This document shows positions 1 through 7,923 of a stretch of DNA of 20,766 nt, piece after piece. The DNA comes from DROE01 sp964569865 (GTDB lineage Bacteria; Pseudomonadota; Alphaproteobacteria; Rhizobiales; Devosiaceae): the NCBI GenBank assembly GCA_964569865.1, contig CAZMVQ010000043.1, positions 1 to 20,766 of the forward strand, in the 5' to 3' direction. The notes under the pieces are model-generated. The model searched no databases and was not told the origin of the DNA. It worked only from the letters and a program-made list of their open reading frames with translations. The translations under genes were made by a program, and so were the position numbers. Position 1 is the first letter of the stretch. The number at the start of each line of letters is the position of its first letter.

Positions 1-1410
1 GGCTTCCAGCAAAACATCACCGGGACGGAAGCGTTTTTCTGCTGCAATAGAATCCGGGGTTATTTCCATAATAACCAGACCTTGGCCATTTTCGTTGGGT
101 ATCAGGGTCAGACCAACACTTGTCGGCATGGGTTTTTCCGGTTCTACCACTGGTTCAGGGGCAGCTTCTTCAACCGGCTCAATGCTTGGCTCTACACGCT
201 CGTCCAATATCACCTCATAGGTAACTTCCTGACCGTCACGCCACACCACAACTTTTACCGGAGTTCCCGGAGCAAGTGTTGCAACGGTGCGGGTAAGGTC
301 TAAAGAATCATCAATCAATTCTCCATTTACCTTGAGAATAATATCACCGGTTTGAATGCCAATTTCGCCAGCCGGGCCACCATCGGTAAGGGCAACCACC
401 ATAGCGCCGCGAGCCCGATTAAGGCCAACGCTATCGGCAATATCATTGGAGACATTTTGCATGCCAACTCCAAGGAAACCACGGGTCACCAGACCATCGT
501 CCATAAGGTCAGTAATAACCTGTTTTACAGTTTGGGCCGGGATGGCAAAAGCAATTCCCACATTGCCCCCGTTAGGCGAGGCAATGGCGGTGTTAACCCC
601 AACCACCTTGCCGGACAGATTAAATGTGGGACCTCCAGAATTTCCCCCGTTAATCGCGGCATCAATCTGTAAAAAATCACCATAGGCGCTAGCGGCAATA
701 TCGCGGCCACGGGCAGAAATAATTCCAGCCGTTACCGTGCCGCCAAGGCCAAATGGATTGCCAACTGCCAAAACCCAATCACCGACACGAACATCATCTT
801 CGGCAAATTCGACAAATGGAAGATCGGCTGCACCTTCAATTCGCAACAATGCCAGATCAGTTCGCCGATCGGTGCCAACAATTGTTGCCACATATTCAAC
901 GCCGCTATCATCGGTTATGGTAATGTTTTGAGCATTTTCCACCACGTGATTATTGGTTACAACCAAACCATCGGCAGAAATAATAAAGCCCGAACCTGCA
1001 GCCTGAAAGCGGCGAGTACGTGGAGAACTATCGGGGCTTTGGCCTCGGCGCTGTTCAAACTGGTCAAAAAACTTGCGCAATGGATGATCGCGGGGAAGAT
1101 CGGGGAATTGAAAGAAAAACTCTTCGGAACCAAGCCGGCGAACTTCCTGACGGCCATCAACGCTGATTGAAACCACCGAAGGCTTTACCGCCTCCACCAA
1201 ATCAGCAAAACTGGCAGGAGCGCCAACCGCAACGGAAACCTGAGCATTGGATTGCTGTGACGAAACCACAAATCCGGCTGCCGACAGGGCCAGCACCGTG
1301 GCAAGCGATGTGGCAACCAACCATTTGCGGGTGCGAAACATACTTTGAGATTGCGCAGCTTTTCTAGATCGTACCGAATTTGAGCTTCGCACGGGTTCTG
1401 GGGTTTGCAT
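1..1410 (-). CDS. degP: DegP/HtrA-family periplasmic serine protease, C-terminus cut by window edge
   Basis: The frame is open from an ATG at 1410 to the window edge (470 codons, no stop). The start is supported by AAGGAG nine bases upstream. A hydrophobic segment at residues 29-52 is a signal peptide or anchor. The trypsin-like domain carries the full triad: His155 (TNNHVV), Asp185 (RRTDLALL) and Ser258 (NGGNSGGP). PDZ1 spans about residues 305-405, a Pro/Glu-rich linker 405-430, and PDZ2 begins near 430 and is truncated. Known role of the family: ATP-independent protease and chaperone that degrades misfolded periplasmic proteins under envelope stress. It lies 153 bases downstream of a TauE/SafE permease and behind the ccm genes, an arrangement I recall from other Rhizobiales (cycHJKL-degP). 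It probably has its own promoter in that gap, but none is clear. Confidence 0.95.
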   Translation of the reverse strand, partial: MQTPEPVRSSNSVRSRKAAQSQSMFRTRKWLVATSLATVLALSAAGFVVSSQQSNAQVSVAVGAPASFADLVEAVKPSVVSISVDGRQEVRRLGSEEFFFQFPDLPRDHPLRKFFDQFEQRRGQSPDSSPRTRRFQAAGSGFIISADGLVVTNNHVVENAQNITITDDSGVEYVATIVGTDRRTDLALLRIEGAADLPFVEFAEDDVRVGDWVLAVGNPFGLGGTVTAGIISARGRDIAASAYGDFLQIDAAINGGNSGGPTFNLSGKVVGVNTAIASPNGGNVGIAFAIPAQTVKQVITDLMDDGLVTRGFLGVGMQNVSNDIADSVGLNRARGAMVVALTDGGPAGEIGIQTGDIILKVNGELIDDSLDLTRTVATLAPGTPVKVVVWRDGQEVTYEVILDERVEPSIEPVEEAAPEPVVEPEKPMPTSVGLTLIPNENGQGLVIMEITPDSIAAEKRFRPGDVLLEA

Positions 1411-1563
1411 GGAATTTGTCTCCTTGAAAATTCAACCTTCAACAGGTGAGTATCTGTTAACAAGGAGCACCTTTCGGGATGATTACATCAACATTAAATT
1501 TTGGTAATGCTCGAGAATTAATTGAAGATTTTGCAGTGTCGAAAAAACTTAAAACCCAAGAAA

Positions 1564-2325
1564 TTAGTTTCCAAGAATTGCCCGCCGAAAAAGATCAATT
1601 GCAATAATTGTCAAAAGCACTCGAAACCCAATGCGAAACAGGGTTTCTGGAATTTTATCCAGAAACAATCCACCCGCATATGTGCCCAAAAAACCACTGG
1701 CAACCATGGCAAGGATCAAAGGAAGATAATTCCAAAAGGCAAAACCAAACAGGGCAAAGGCAAAAAACTTGAACAGGTTTTGGCTGGTCATCAAAAATGC
1801 ATGGGTGCCAACAATCTGGCGCCGATCGGAAAGATGGCGCAAAAAGGTCATAACCAGCGGCCCGGAAATTCCAACAATCATGCCCACAGCGGAGGTAAAT
1901 ATTCCAGCTATTGTTGTGGAAATGGCTCCCCTACCGGTAATTTTTGGTTTTGGGGCCCATACGGAATAGAGCAAAAACAAAGCAATTGCCCCTTTAAACC
2001 AATTATCGGGAATAATCGTTGCCACCCTCACACCAAGTAGCGCACCAAGGGCCGAGCCAAGAACAAACCAGCCGACAAATTGCCACTGAATATAGGAGCG
2101 GCGCAAAATCGCCCGGCCGCCATTCGAGCCCAACTGCACGGCCCCATGCACCGGAACAACAATGATTGCAGGCAGCAAAAGGGACATCACAGCGATGAGC
2201 AATGAGCCGCCCCCAAGGCCAAAACTGGCGGTGATTGCCGAGGTAAATGCGCTTAATACAATCAGCAAGATTGTGGAATAGGCATCAAGTCCGGGCGCAA
2301 TGAATATAGAAATTAAATCAGACAC
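1564..2325 (-). CDS. TauE/SafE (TSUP) family membrane permease
   Basis: This 253-residue protein is almost entirely hydrophobic, with about seven to eight membrane segments, and belongs to the TauE/SafE sulfite/sulfonate exporter family. Family-like signatures are the glycine-rich FGLGGGSLL near residues 36-44, HGAVQLGSNGGR near 60-71, and the repeat-like second half with VGISGPLV. Members move small sulfur-containing or organic anions across the inner membrane; the substrate cannot be read from the sequence. The start is a GTG at 2325 with only a weak ribosome site. It follows ccmH by 68 bases and precedes degP by 153. The position between ccmH and degP may be an insertion into an otherwise common order; a role in supplying or removing sulfur compounds for cytochrome maturation would be speculation. 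Confidence 0.85.
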   Translation of the reverse strand: MSDLISIFIAPGLDAYSTILLIVLSAFTSAITASFGLGGGSLLIAVMSLLLPAIIVVPVHGAVQLGSNGGRAILRRSYIQWQFVGWFVLGSALGALLGVRVATIIPDNWFKGAIALFLLYSVWAPKPKITGRGAISTTIAGIFTSAVGMIVGISGPLVMTFLRHLSDRRQIVGTHAFLMTSQNLFKFFAFALFGFAFWNYLPLILAMVASGFLGTYAGGLFLDKIPETLFRIGFRVLLTIIAIDLFRRAILGN

Positions 2326-2393
2326 AGGGGCGTTTAACGCAGGAAAGCATCAAACTCAAACCCATGAGAGTAAAACGGGAGAATTTGCAGCGA

Positions 2394-2879
2394 TTATTTT
2401 GAGTTTTTACCATCATCATCCGACAAACTTTCCAATGTTTTTTGCTCGGCTCTAGTCAGCGCCGTTTCCACATCATCTGTATCGGGCAGTTGTGATTTGC
2501 GCCTTTTCCAGCGAAAGAACACGGCGACTACTCCCACTATCAAAATAAAGGGAGTAAAAAACCAAAGCACATATGTATGGGGCGCGAAAAAGGGGCGTAA
2601 CAATATAAATTCTCCATATCGCGCCACCATAAAATCAATAATCTGACGATCGCCCTCACCCATAACCAGTCGCTCACGAACCAAAAGACGAATGTCTTTG
2701 GCAAACGATGAATCGCTTTCATCTACGGACTGATTTTGGCAAACAAGGCACCTTAGTTCAGAAGAAATTGCCCTTGCCCGAGCTTCAAGAACCGGGTCAT
2801 CCAAAACTTCGCTTGGCTCTATGGCAAGCGTTGCCGGTATTATCGCAATAAGGGCAAGAATTACCAAAAACCATTTCAT
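2394..2879 (-). CDS. ccmH: Cytochrome c maturation protein CcmH (CycL)
   Basis: A 161-residue membrane-anchored periplasmic thiol protein of the CcmH/CycL/Ccl2 family. Residues 1-19 form a signal peptide. The redox motif LRCLVCQNQS has Cys44 and Cys47, which reduce or hold the CXXCH haem-binding motif of apocytochrome c for ligation. A membrane helix lies at about 103-122, followed by a basic and then acidic cytoplasmic tail. Length and layout are normal for the short alphaproteobacterial form; the TPR half that E. coli fuses to CcmH is the separate gene ccmI here. The ATG overlaps the ccmF stop by four bases (ATGA), so translation is probably coupled. Confidence 0.96.
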   Translation of the reverse strand: MKWFLVILALIAIIPATLAIEPSEVLDDPVLEARARAISSELRCLVCQNQSVDESDSSFAKDIRLLVRERLVMGEGDRQIIDFMVARYGEFILLRPFFAPHTYVLWFFTPFILIVGVVAVFFRWKRRKSQLPDTDDVETALTRAEQKTLESLSDDDGKNSK

Positions 2880-4849
2880 TGGGCAGGCTCCGCAGCAGTA
2901 CGGGCGGATTTTGGCACCCCGATCCTAAGGCGGCGATCGCTCAAGGATAAGAAACCAGCCCCGGCCATGAACAAAGTCCCAAGCCAGATTAGAACAATAA
3001 ACGGCTTGTACCAGACACGAACAATCCGCACTCCATCTTCGCTTAAATCACCAAGAGTAATATATATCTGAGAAAATCCATAGGTGAGCATACCAGCTTC
3101 GGTAGTTGGTATTTGGGAGGCGGTATAAACACGCTTTTCAGAGGCGGTTTGAGTTACCCAGCCCAATGGCGAAGTAACTTCAAATACCACCTTTTCAGCT
3201 ACGAAATTATCTTCAAGACGGCGGCTGACATCGAGCATTTTCACCTCATAACCAGCAATTTCCAAAGTTTGGCCAACGGCTACTTTTTCGACCCTTTCAG
3301 CCTCCCAGGCGGTAACCGAAACAACCCCTATGACAAATATTCCAACGCCAAAATGGGCCAGCATTGTTGTCCATGCAATTTTGGGAATACCTTTTAAGTG
3401 AGCCCATGACTGGGAAAATTTAATTTTGCCCAGTTTGATGCGGTCAACAATTTCAGCGATTGCGCCAATCCCGACCCATGTACCAAGCAACAGACCAAGA
3501 GAGGCCAGCGAAATCTTTCCGCCAGAAATCATAACCAGCACAATTGTTATCAAGATGGTCAATCCGGCAGCACCTGCCATACGTTGAGTCACCGCAACAA
3601 AATCACCGCGCTTCCAAGCCATGAACGGACCAAAGGGAATAATAATCAGCAATGGTGCCATCAAAACACCAAAGGTCAGGTCAAAAAACGGAGCACCAAC
3701 CGATATTAGAACGCCGTTTGTAGCCTCTAGTACCAGCGGGTAAAGCGTTCCTACCAGCACGGCGATCACCGCAGTTGCCAAAAACAAATTGTTGACCACC
3801 AGCATGCCCTCGCGGCTGATGGGAGCAAAAAGTCCCCCGGCCCGCAAGGATTTGGCGCGCCAGGCAAACAGGCCATAGGCTCCGCCAATTACGGCCGTAA
3901 GCATGGAAAGAATAACCATGCCTCTGGTTGGATCGGAAGCAAACGAGTGAACCGAGGTCAAAATGCCCGAACGCACAAGAAACATCCCCAACAATGACAG
4001 GGAAAATGCCAGAATTGCCAGAAATATGGTCCAGACTTTCAACGCGTTGCGTTTTTCCATGACGATGGCAGAATGTAACAGCGCGGTGGCGGCAAGCCAT
4101 GGCATCAGGGAGGCGTTTTCTACCGGATCCCAGAACCACCATCCGCCCCAGCCCAATTCATAATAGGCCCAATAGGAACCCATGGCGATGCCAAGGGTTA
4201 GAAATGCCCAACTGCCTAAAGCCCACGGACGTACCCAGCGCGCCCACGCCGCATCAATGCGCCCCGAAATCAGGGCTGCAACCGCGAACGAAAAACAAAT
4301 GGAAAGCCCCACATATCCCAGATATAAAAGCGGTGGGTGAATGGCCAGTCCGACATCCTGCAAAATCGGGTTCAAGTCCCGCCCCTCAAGCGGTGCGGGA
4401 AACAGACGAGTGAACGGATTTGAAGTAAAAAGCGAAAAAGCAATAAAGGCTGCGCCAAGTGCGCCCTGCACCGCCAGAACAAGAGCCAAAAGATCACTGG
4501 GAAGGTTTTTCCCGAAAAAAGCAACAGCCGCTCCAAAGCCGGTCATAATCACGATCCATAACAACAAAGAACCTTCGTGATTTCCCCAGACAGCAGTGAT
4601 TTTATAGAGCAAGGGCTGCAATGTGTATGAATAGCCATAGGCAAGCTCAAGGGAAAAATCAGAAATCATAAATGCCTGAACCAGTGCTAAAAAGGACGCA
4701 ACAACCAGCAAAAACTGCAAAACAGCGGCCTGACGCAAATAGGAAGTTATTCGCCCGCCGACGCGCCAAAAGAAAAACCCTACACCTGTTTGAGCAAGCG
4801 CAATGGTTCCTGCCAAAATAAGTGCAAAATGTCCCAACTCGATTGGCAT
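2876..4849 (-). CDS. ccmF: Cytochrome c haem lyase subunit CcmF (CycK)
   Basis: A 657-residue polytopic inner-membrane protein, full length for CcmF. The tryptophan-rich WWD domain WGGWWFWDPVEN lies at about residues 234-245, flanked by conserved periplasmic histidines such as that in AIHPPLLYLGY (about 169-179) and ATALLHS (about 254-260). A large periplasmic loop sits near the C-terminus (about 515-615), followed by a last helix. CcmF takes haem from holo-CcmE and ligates it to apocytochrome presented by CcmH and CcmI. The ATG at 4849 has GGAG six bases upstream. The 130-base gap to ccmE contains a small hairpin just ahead of the ribosome site. Confidence 0.97.
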   Translation of the reverse strand: MPIELGHFALILAGTIALAQTGVGFFFWRVGGRITSYLRQAAVLQFLLVVASFLALVQAFMISDFSLELAYGYSYTLQPLLYKITAVWGNHEGSLLLWIVIMTGFGAAVAFFGKNLPSDLLALVLAVQGALGAAFIAFSLFTSNPFTRLFPAPLEGRDLNPILQDVGLAIHPPLLYLGYVGLSICFSFAVAALISGRIDAAWARWVRPWALGSWAFLTLGIAMGSYWAYYELGWGGWWFWDPVENASLMPWLAATALLHSAIVMEKRNALKVWTIFLAILAFSLSLLGMFLVRSGILTSVHSFASDPTRGMVILSMLTAVIGGAYGLFAWRAKSLRAGGLFAPISREGMLVVNNLFLATAVIAVLVGTLYPLVLEATNGVLISVGAPFFDLTFGVLMAPLLIIIPFGPFMAWKRGDFVAVTQRMAGAAGLTILITIVLVMISGGKISLASLGLLLGTWVGIGAIAEIVDRIKLGKIKFSQSWAHLKGIPKIAWTTMLAHFGVGIFVIGVVSVTAWEAERVEKVAVGQTLEIAGYEVKMLDVSRRLEDNFVAEKVVFEVTSPLGWVTQTASEKRVYTASQIPTTEAGMLTYGFSQIYITLGDLSEDGVRIVRVWYKPFIVLIWLGTLFMAGAGFLSLSDRRLRIGVPKSARTAAEPAQ

Positions 4850-4861
4850 TATATTCTCCAG

Positions 4862-4875
4862 TTCGCTTTAGCGAA
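4862..4875 (-). promoter_or_regulatory. Short hairpin upstream of ccmF ribosome site
   Basis: A perfect 5-bp inverted repeat (TTCGC-TAAA-GCGAA on the transcript strand) lies directly upstream of the ccmF Shine-Dalgarno (GGAG). It has no U-run, so it does not look like an intrinsic terminator. It could tune ccmF translation or mRNA processing between ccmE and ccmF. The rest of the gap 4850-4979 is AT-rich with no gene. Confidence 0.3.
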
Positions 4876-4979
4876 TTTCTTGGCCAGCTATATTTGGCTA
4901 ATATTTTTTACAACAGACATATGATTGGCCAAAATCACAAATTGTTTTATCAGGTGCAATCACGACTTAGATTATGGCC

Positions 4980-5489
4980 CTATTGATTTTCACCACCAGA
5001 ACTTGAACCCCCACCACTATTGCTGGCGCCACTTCCAGAAGTGGAGCCATATTCTTCTCCATCGCCTTTCCAGATGCCTTGCGCCTTCATTGCGGCCTCA
5101 ACCTCTTTGGGAATGAAGTTCTCGTCATGCTTTGCTAAAACATTGGTGGCCAGAAAAGTTCCATCGGCCAACAAACTGCCCTCAGCAATCACCCCCTGCC
5201 CCTCCCGAAACAGATCAGGCACCAAATTGGGGTAAGTAACTTTGACAGAGTTTGCTCCATCAGTAATGGCAAAAATATTGGAGCTTCCATCAACAATCCA
5301 ACTGCCATCTTCAACCAGCCCGCCGATGCGTATGGCATCAGTGGATAAAGCGGGTCTCTCAATCAGCTCTGTAGGGGAATAAAAGAAAACTATCTGATCG
5401 CGCAAGGCATTTAAAATCAATGCTACTGCCAAAACAACAACAGCGCCCAGCCCTAAAATAACTGCAAATCTTTTTTGTTTTCTTGTCAT
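4980..5489 (-). CDS. ccmE: Cytochrome c-type biogenesis haem chaperone CcmE (CycJ), Phe at the Tyr ligand position
   Basis: A 169-residue protein with an N-terminal membrane anchor (about residues 9-28) and a periplasmic OB-fold beta barrel. CcmE binds haem covalently through a histidine and passes it to CcmF. The motif here is LAKHDENFIP: His121 is the covalent ligand, but the residue four later, Tyr in the usual HDENY motif (Tyr134 in E. coli, an axial haem-iron ligand), is Phe125. The codon is TTC at 5117-5115. The tail (about 149-169) is a flexible Gly/Ser-rich stretch. It lies 39 bases after ccmI, in the usual order. ccmABCD and ccmG are not in the window, which is normal for alphaproteobacteria. 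Confidence 0.95.
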   Translation of the reverse strand: MTRKQKRFAVILGLGAVVVLAVALILNALRDQIVFFYSPTELIERPALSTDAIRIGGLVEDGSWIVDGSSNIFAITDGANSVKVTYPNLVPDLFREGQGVIAEGSLLADGTFLATNVLAKHDENFIPKEVEAAMKAQGIWKGDGEEYGSTSGSGASNSGGGSSSGGENQ

Positions 5490-5528
5490 AGTCTCAGGTG
5501 CCTTCGTTAGGATATTTTGTCGTGCAGT

Positions 5529-6668
5529 TTATAGTAAATTTTCCTGTTCGGCCAACTGACGCAATTGAGTTTGTTCAATTGCATCGGGGTAGGCCGCAAT
5601 GGCTCTCTCAAAGGTTTGCTGCGCCATTTCGCGCTCATTGAGAACCAGATAGGAGCGTACAAGCTGCGTCCATTCTTCGATGGTGCCACCTTCGCTTGCA
5701 AGTCTTTCATCAAGCGAGGCAACCATCGAACGGATCTGGGCTGCCTGAGCCTCGTCAATTATAATATTCTCGTCTATAATATTCTCGTCGATATTTGGCT
5801 GTATTGCGTCGGCTGGTGTAACCGTTTCACCTCGAGCCAAGGCCACCTCAAGGCTTTCACGCGCTGCTGCAACCCAAGGCTCATCATCAGTTGCTAAATC
5901 TAAAAGCGAATTCCACTGCTCAACTGCGCTGTCCCATTGCCCAAGTCTGGTGGCATCAACCGCCAGAAAGAATCTGGAACGGGGATGGGTCGGATCAAGC
6001 TCAACAGCCTTTTTAAGCAATTCAATGGCTTCCGGGTCAACTTCAGCCGGGCTTATCATCAATAGCGCCTGAGCTAAATCGGTCAGGCGATCCGCCGTTG
6101 GTGGCTCCAGCCTCAAAACATGCCTGAAGGCGTTAGCAGCCTCTGAATATCTTGCAGAATTCACATAGGCAGAACTAAGCACCTGCCAGGCCCGAATATC
6201 ATCAGGATCAATACGGGTTTGTTCTTCAACCCTTGTCATGGCTTCCTGAAATTCAATTTCAGCCTCACTTTGCGCAAGAAGCTGCTCAGTATCTAGTTCT
6301 GCAATTGGGGAAATGGGAGTTCCAAGACCAAAATAGGCGGCAAATGCCAACGCAATAACTGCAAAACTTGCAACAGAAATTACGGTGCCGGCCCGGTTTT
6401 TTGTCGGGGATTGGGAAGTATCAGACATTACAGCCCGATGACGCATTAACTCACGGGCCAATTCGGCCCGGGCATCATCGGCATCGGATACGCTCAATTT
6501 TTTGGATTCAAGATCAGCGTCAATTTTTTGCAATCGAACCTTAAAATGATCTTCGGTTTTGCTTAAAATATTGTCTTGTCCGGCATCAGGCTGAGATGGG
6601 CGGCCAGAATAAATCAACGCGACAAATACGATGAGAGATAGTACAAATGTGAAAATCCAAAAGGTCAT
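5529..6668 (-). CDS. ccmI: Cytochrome c maturation protein CcmI (CycH), TPR chaperone
   Basis: A 379-residue protein with the standard CcmI plan. The first membrane helix is at residues 2-21, a cytoplasmic loop holds the conserved L-R-L-x-E-L-type pattern and basic segment, the second helix is at about 95-115, and a periplasmic TPR region covers about 125-280 (for example AFRHVLRLEPPT and LKKAVELDPTHPR). CcmI binds the C-terminus of apocytochrome c and delivers it to the CcmF/CcmH ligation complex. It is the first gene of the ccmI-E-F-H run and is transcribed divergently from the sarcosine-oxidase-like operon. An acidic linker (residues 294-303) contains a DENII duplication caused by a 15-bp tandem repeat. 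Confidence 0.93.
   Translation of the reverse strand: MTFWIFTFVLSLIVFVALIYSGRPSQPDAGQDNILSKTEDHFKVRLQKIDADLESKKLSVSDADDARAELARELMRHRAVMSDTSQSPTKNRAGTVISVASFAVIALAFAAYFGLGTPISPIAELDTEQLLAQSEAEIEFQEAMTRVEEQTRIDPDDIRAWQVLSSAYVNSARYSEAANAFRHVLRLEPPTADRLTDLAQALLMISPAEVDPEAIELLKKAVELDPTHPRSRFFLAVDATRLGQWDSAVEQWNSLLDLATDDEPWVAAARESLEVALARGETVTPADAIQPNIDENIIDENIIIDEAQAAQIRSMVASLDERLASEGGTIEEWTQLVRSYLVLNEREMAQQTFERAIAAYPDAIEQTQLRQLAEQENLL
5760..5789 (-). repeat. 15-bp tandem duplication inside ccmI
   Basis: The unit TATAATATTCTCGTC (plus strand) occurs twice head to tail, at 5760-5774 and 5775-5789, without mismatch. It adds an in-frame second copy of DENII to an acidic linker after the main TPR region. 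A perfect repeat in coding DNA suggests a recent slippage event. Confidence 0.9.
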
Positions 6669-6731
6669 GGGGCAAACCGGTGCAATACAGAAATGGAAAC
6701 AAGGTCAAACTCAGGCACTCAATAACCTAAT

Positions 6732-6747
6732 CTGGCGACAATGCCAG
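6732..6747. promoter_or_regulatory. Inverted repeat in the divergent ccmI / sox-like intergenic region
   Basis: CTGGC-N6-GCCAG is a perfect 5-bp inverted repeat in the middle of the gap between the divergent starts at 6668 and 6832. Its symmetry and placement would suit an operator for a dimeric regulator acting on one or both promoters. The regulator is unknown. I see no convincing -35/-10 pair for either gene in this gap. Confidence 0.3.
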
Positions 6748-6831
6748 CACGTTAGCAAAGATGTGAGCGAAATTTCTGCAATTAATTCTTGACGCCCAAT
6801 TGTGTGCAAATTTTTGGACAAACAGGTAAAA

Positions 6832-7923
6832 ATGCAAAATCTTGAAATTGGAATAGTAGGGACAAGCCTGCAAGCGGCCCTATTATGTGGCCTGCTGGCA
6901 AAAAATCACAAAAAAAAGGTTTGTCTGTTTATCGAAAGCTCAGTGTTGGTGCGGCTTTGTCGACAGACATGCTTATCGTTCAATATTTCAATTCGCCCAC
7001 AAACATGGGAATTGAATGAAAACACTTTATCTGAGGCCAGCGCAATAATCGCCAAAATCGGTGGCAAAAATGCCCTGACGCGGGTCAGTCCACTAATTTT
7101 ATGCAAGGGAAAATCCGGTGGGCGGGCATTGGCGCATATGTATCATCTATTGCGCTCAAACGACTATGAAATTGAGCGGTTATCGGATCAAAAATATCCC
7201 GCAACAAGTGGAGCATATCGGATAAGGGGAGCAAAAACTGTGCACTCGCAAATCATGTGGCCGCAATTGTTTAAGTGGCTCGGGGAATTGGGAGTTACCA
7301 TTGTTGATCCTAATGAATTTACTTTTTCTTTTCGGCGTGACGGATCAGTGGCGGCCAAATCCGGCATGGGTCTAAAAACCGATTTAAAGGTAATTGAGAT
7401 GGATCGCTTTATTCTGGCGGACGAGGCTTCAATCCTGACCCATGGTCGAAATGAGGACATTAATCGCCTATTCATGCCCATTCAAACCAGCTCCATTGTC
7501 ACCGCCCCCTCGGGTAAAAACAAAGAGAAATTCATATTAAACCCAGAGTATAATTTTTGTGCAACTTCCAACCCTGACGGAGGATACAAAGTTCTTGCTG
7601 ATGCTCCGATTGAAAAATTCGGGGCGCTTTTGGCTGATTTTGTCGATCCTAATCCAGAATTTTTTCTACAGGGAAAAGCGGTATTCAACGCTCTTAAATC
7701 CCGTGATGGTGCACCGATTGTTGGTAGTGTCACGCCCTCATCGCCCTGGTTGCTTGGCGGACTTGGCAATTATGCCATGTTTTTGACTCCGGCAATTGCC
7801 AGATATATTTGTGATGACGCAACTGATTATGAACAGGAATATTTCACAACCCATACCGCAAGCAAGAATAGAAAACCCCAAGTTATTGCTGACTATATTG
7901 GCTATACGCCCGGAGCGGATTAA
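6832..7923 (+). CDS. Divergent FAD-dependent oxidoreductase, sarcosine oxidase beta subunit-like
   Basis: A 363-residue protein distantly resembling the DAO-family beta subunit (SoxB) of heterotetrameric sarcosine oxidase, usually a little over 400 residues. I chose the ATG at 6832 (AGG five bases upstream), which places the Rossmann strand LEIGIVG at the N-terminus, over the in-frame GTG at 6802. The dinucleotide loop reads GTSLQA instead of GxGxxG, although the acidic residue ending strand 2 (FIES) remains. The family's Arg-Asn/Ser-Arg signature after that strand is not visible. The C-terminal GAPIVGS...GGLGNYAMFLTPAIA still fits the FAD-binding end of the family. The stop overlaps the next ATG by one base (TAATG). 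Activity is doubtful; a structural or altered-substrate role is possible. Confidence 0.6.
   Translation: MQNLEIGIVGTSLQAALLCGLLAKNHKKKVCLFIESSVLVRLCRQTCLSFNISIRPQTWELNENTLSEASAIIAKIGGKNALTRVSPLILCKGKSGGRALAHMYHLLRSNDYEIERLSDQKYPATSGAYRIRGAKTVHSQIMWPQLFKWLGELGVTIVDPNEFTFSFRRDGSVAAKSGMGLKTDLKVIEMDRFILADEASILTHGRNEDINRLFMPIQTSSIVTAPSGKNKEKFILNPEYNFCATSNPDGGYKVLADAPIEKFGALLADFVDPNPEFFLQGKAVFNALKSRDGAPIVGSVTPSSPWLLGGLGNYAMFLTPAIARYICDDATDYEQEYFTTHTASKNRKPQVIADYIGYTPGAD

Noticed and set aside
1441..1458. AACAG-N8-CTGTT inverted repeat upstream of degP as an operator.
   Set aside because: Five-base arms with wide spacing are expected by chance in an AT-rich gap; no paired promoter elements could be identified.
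1522..2040. A 172-codon plus-strand open frame.
   Set aside because: It lies antisense to the TauE/SafE permease, with Lys/Asn/Gln-rich low-complexity translation and no domain; it is a shadow frame.
2330..2340. GCGTTTAACGC palindrome just upstream of the TauE/SafE start.
   Set aside because: Short, only four bases from the start codon and without supporting context; no function can be argued.
3681..4142. A 153-codon minus-strand open frame within ccmF.
   Set aside because: It is in a different frame of the well-supported ccmF gene and has no recognisable features.
6789..6817. TTGACG as a -35 element for the sox-like operon.
   Set aside because: At 16-18 base spacing there is no AT-rich -10 resembling TATAAT, and the transcript would start on top of the ribosome site for the ATG at 6832.
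6802..6831. GTG start at 6802 for the SoxB-like gene.
   Set aside because: It would put ten polar residues ahead of the Rossmann strand and has no Shine-Dalgarno, while the ATG at 6832 has one.
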